Of a DNA stretch of 7,143 bases, positions 5,296 to 7,143 are shown one piece after another. Position numbers and translations under genes: made by a program. The notes beneath the pieces were generated by a model, which did not search any database, was not told the DNA's origin, and worked only from the letters and a program-made list of their open reading frames with translations. The DNA is from Bacteroidetes bacterium GWA2_31_9b (lineage in GTDB: Bacteria > Bacteroidota > Bacteroidia > Bacteroidales > UBA12077). The DNA lies in assembly GCA_001769005.1 (NCBI GenBank), contig MENE01000055.1:17695-24837 (forward strand), in the 5' to 3' direction. Position 1 is the stretch's first letter. Every line of letters begins with the position of its first letter.

Positions 5296-6465
5296 TTAAC
5301 TTGGTTTTTGTCGTCGTTGATCACGTAATTTCTGAAAATCGAGCCCCAATGTAAAACGCATAGTTTTATCTAATGGATGGTTTTGGCTTGTAGAAATTAA
5401 ATATGAAAAATCGAATGTGAAAATATTAAACTTTAAGCCTACACCTGCAGTAAAATATTTTCTATTTCCTTTATATTGATTCTCAGTAAAATATCCTCCA
5501 CGAACAGCAAATTGTTTTGCATACCAGTATTCAGCTCCAATGGAATATTTAATTTCATGTAATTCTTCAGTAAAACCACCGGGTGAATCGTAAAATGATT
5601 GTATCATTCCTTGAGAAACTGATACATCAGTATCATAATTGCTACTACTATCCTGTGGAGTAGGGACAAGAAATTTATTAAGATCAACAGTAAGAGTAAA
5701 CGAATTAAAATCGTCGATATTAATTAAATAAGCAAATCCAAGTTTCAGATTTGTAGGTAAAAAATCTTTTTCAACTTCGGTATACGATAATTTTGCACCA
5801 ATATTTGAGATATTTAATCCTAATGAAAAGGTAGAATTGTAATTTCCAAGCTTTATTTTATCGTCAACATAATACATGGAAATATCTGCAGCACCAGTAT
5901 TACCTGCTTTTGTTTCTGTACTTCCAACAAATGCACCTCCGGTTATATCTGAACGAATGTAACGGAAAGCAATACCTCCGGAAATTTTGTCGGAGAAACT
6001 ACGAGCATAAGCAACATCAACAGAAAATTCGTTGGGTTTATGAACATTTAAAGGGTCGCCTAAATCATTAGTAAATTGAATTTCTCCTAAGCTGAAATAC
6101 AATAAAGTTGCAGCTATTGTTTGCCTTTGATCTATTTTTTTGAAAAATGAAACATAAGCTAAATCGATATCTCCAATAAGATTTCTTAACCAAGGTGTAT
6201 ATGAAACTGAAATACCCATATCGCTTTCGATAAATGCATATTTTGCAGCATTCCAGTGCATTGAATTGTAATCTGGAGATGTTGCAGCACCTGCATCACC
6301 CATTGCACCTGCTCTTGAATCGGGCGCAATAATTAAAAACGGAACGGCATATTCAATTGATTTTTCTGATCCGGCTAATTCATTTGGATTTACATTATCC
6401 TGCCCGTATCCTTTAAAAAAACTAACCACCAAGGTTACCAAAATTATTACTTTCAACTTATTCAT
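5296..6465 (-). CDS. porV: Type IX secretion system outer-membrane protein PorV (LptO)
   Basis: PorV is an outer-membrane beta-barrel that collects type IX secretion cargo from the translocon through its C-terminal signal domain and hands it to the sortase PorU at the cell surface. The 389-residue product has a signal peptide (MNKLKVIILVTLVVSFFKGYG, likely cut near residue 21-22). The PorV hallmark APDSRAGAMGDAGAATSPD (48-66) with SMHWNAAKYAF follows, then alternating beta strands of a FadL-like barrel, such as GISVSYTPWL, ISGGIAFRYIRSDITGG and IKYSIGAEYWYA. It ends in FTFDFSYLIS, the PLDKTMRFTLGLDF closing strand and a short basic tail. It contains no cysteine. It lies 58 bp after porU. An AAAGGA (6472-6477), six bases before the ATG, is an SD-like site that most neighbours lack. 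Position next to porU and sequence agree, so confidence is high. Confidence 0.95.
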   Translation of the reverse strand: MNKLKVIILVTLVVSFFKGYGQDNVNPNELAGSEKSIEYAVPFLIIAPDSRAGAMGDAGAATSPDYNSMHWNAAKYAFIESDMGISVSYTPWLRNLIGDIDLAYVSFFKKIDQRQTIAATLLYFSLGEIQFTNDLGDPLNVHKPNEFSVDVAYARSFSDKISGGIAFRYIRSDITGGAFVGSTETKAGNTGAADISMYYVDDKIKLGNYNSTFSLGLNISNIGAKLSYTEVEKDFLPTNLKLGFAYLINIDDFNSFTLTVDLNKFLVPTPQDSSSNYDTDVSVSQGMIQSFYDSPGGFTEELHEIKYSIGAEYWYAKQFAVRGGYFTENQYKGNRKYFTAGVGLKFNIFTFDFSYLISTSQNHPLDKTMRFTLGLDFQKLRDQRRQKPS

Positions 6466-6490
6466 TCTAATTCCTTTAATTTAAGATTTG

Positions 6491-6498
6491 CAAATATA
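6491..6498 (-). promoter_or_regulatory. Possible -7 box upstream of porV
   Basis: On the - strand the sequence TATATTTG is an exact match to the Bacteroidota TAnnTTTG element, 25 bp before the porV ATG, so a transcript from it would have a leader of about 20 nt. The -33 element is poor: only TTTA at 6516-6519, with 17 nt spacing. porV may thus have its own weak promoter in addition to read-through from porU. Confidence 0.3.
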
Positions 6499-6523
6499 AA
6501 ATTATTTATCTTGGTTAAATACT

Positions 6524-7143
6524 TTATTTTAGTATTACCAATTTTTCAATTTTCTCAGCTTTTTTTCCATCAGATGATCGTACTCTAAGCTTATAAATAT
6601 ATACTCCGCGACCGATTTTATCCCCAAAATCATCTAAGCCATCCCAAGGTATAGCATCAGAACGAAAAGCATTTGAATTTAGTATATGATGAATTGTTTT
6701 TACCAATTTGCCTGAAATGGTAAATATTTGAATAAGTACTTCTAAATCTTCATTCGGTCTGTTATGATCAAAATAAAAACTCGTATTTTCTGTAAATGGA
6801 TTTGGGTAATTGAAAATATGTTTTAGTGCTAAGTCGGCTGTTTCAGCTACAATAAAATCAAGATATTCTTCACTTGAGTTATTGTAAACATCCCAAATTT
6901 TAAGTTTAACTGAATGATTTCCTTCTTCAAGTTCTGAAAATAAATATTCAATCCTTCCTTTTTGGTAATTATCAATTTCCGATTCGTAATAATTATTCAG
7001 CAGTATTAAATTACTTGTATTATTGTCGAGTGTTGCAGTAATATCGTGCCCTATACCACTTCCTGTAGTATTTACTCCACTACTATCAATAACGAGAGCA
7101 TATAATTTTGGATTTTGATTTGTTATACCACCTGAAATAAAAT
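6524..7143 (-). CDS. porU: Type IX secretion system sortase PorU, C-terminal 205 residues (5' end outside window)
   Basis: The frame is open from the right window edge (first whole codon ends at 7141) to the TAA at 6524-6526; a short reading frame starting at the TTG at 6706 is just its tail. PorU is the cell-surface sortase (C25 gingipain-like cysteine peptidase fold) that removes C-terminal domains of type IX cargo and links the cargo to A-LPS. The catalytic domain is upstream, outside the window. Visible here are NPKLYALVIDSSGVN and GIGHDITATLDN, LNNYYESEIDNYQKG, and GNHSVKLKIWDVYNNSS, all typical of the region after the peptidase domain in PorU. A C-terminal FlgD-like Ig domain follows: NYPNPFTENTSFYF, then IQIFTISGKLVKTI, PWDGLDDFGDKIGRGVYIYK and EKLVILK. 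This end resembles the secretion signal of cargo proteins; in the studied PorU it is kept and not cleaved. porV follows 58 bp downstream. Confidence 0.93.
   Translation of the reverse strand, partial: FISGGITNQNPKLYALVIDSSGVNTTGSGIGHDITATLDNNTSNLILLNNYYESEIDNYQKGRIEYLFSELEEGNHSVKLKIWDVYNNSSEEYLDFIVAETADLALKHIFNYPNPFTENTSFYFDHNRPNEDLEVLIQIFTISGKLVKTIHHILNSNAFRSDAIPWDGLDDFGDKIGRGVYIYKLRVRSSDGKKAEKIEKLVILK

Noticed and set aside
5295..5324. GTG start for ispF at 5324
   Set aside because: It would overlap porV by 29 bp; IspF proteins start at the M-x-RIGHG position, which matches the ATG at 5294 and gives the usual 159 residues.
6524..6706. A separate 60-residue gene next to the right edge
   Set aside because: It begins at a TTG, and the same frame stays open to the window edge with PorU-like sequence throughout, so it is only the tail of porU.

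Overview
The window is AT-rich and compactly coded, and its gene content points to a member of the Bacteroidota, most likely Bacteroidales-like. The strongest lineage evidence is the adjacent pair porU/porV, parts of the type IX secretion system that is confined to that phylum. An ispF gene sits directly behind them. Intergenic regions are short, there is little Shine-Dalgarno signal, and a few sites resemble the Bacteroidota promoter (TTTG, about 20 nt, TAnnTTTG). No mobile element, CRISPR array, tRNA or rRNA was seen. This is an ordinary chromosomal housekeeping and cell-envelope region.

Layout. Left edge, + strand: the 3' end of recR (recombination mediator), then a 70-bp gap with a perfect 9-bp inverted repeat, then a secreted TPR protein. 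This protein meets the rest of the window tail to tail, with only 9 bp between the two stop codons; a hairpin plus T-tract there looks like a shared terminator. Everything from 1198 to the right edge is on the - strand. In transcription order it is: porU (3' end only), porV, ispF; then a CoA-binding-fold protein and an atypical thioredoxin overlapping by one base; then mlaE, mlaF and mlaD, a phospholipid/lipid ABC importer-type module (permease, ATPase, membrane-anchored MCE protein).

How the genes work together. PorU is the cell-surface sortase and PorV the outer-membrane shuttle that delivers type IX cargo to it. IspF makes the cyclic intermediate of the MEP isoprenoid pathway and appears to be co-transcribed with porV. 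MlaE/F/D form the inner-membrane part of a lipid transport system. The CoA-binding/thioredoxin pair is translationally coupled, but its role is unknown.

Start codons. For four - strand genes the longest reading frame begins upstream of the likely start, at TTG (mlaE, mlaF), GTG (ispF) or an ATG overlapping the previous gene (mlaD). In each case an internal ATG agrees better with the family or the spacing and was chosen. The most notable structural observation is a four-copy repeat in the MlaD tail spaced 41, 41 and 48 residues. I found no convincing evidence of a previously undescribed system.
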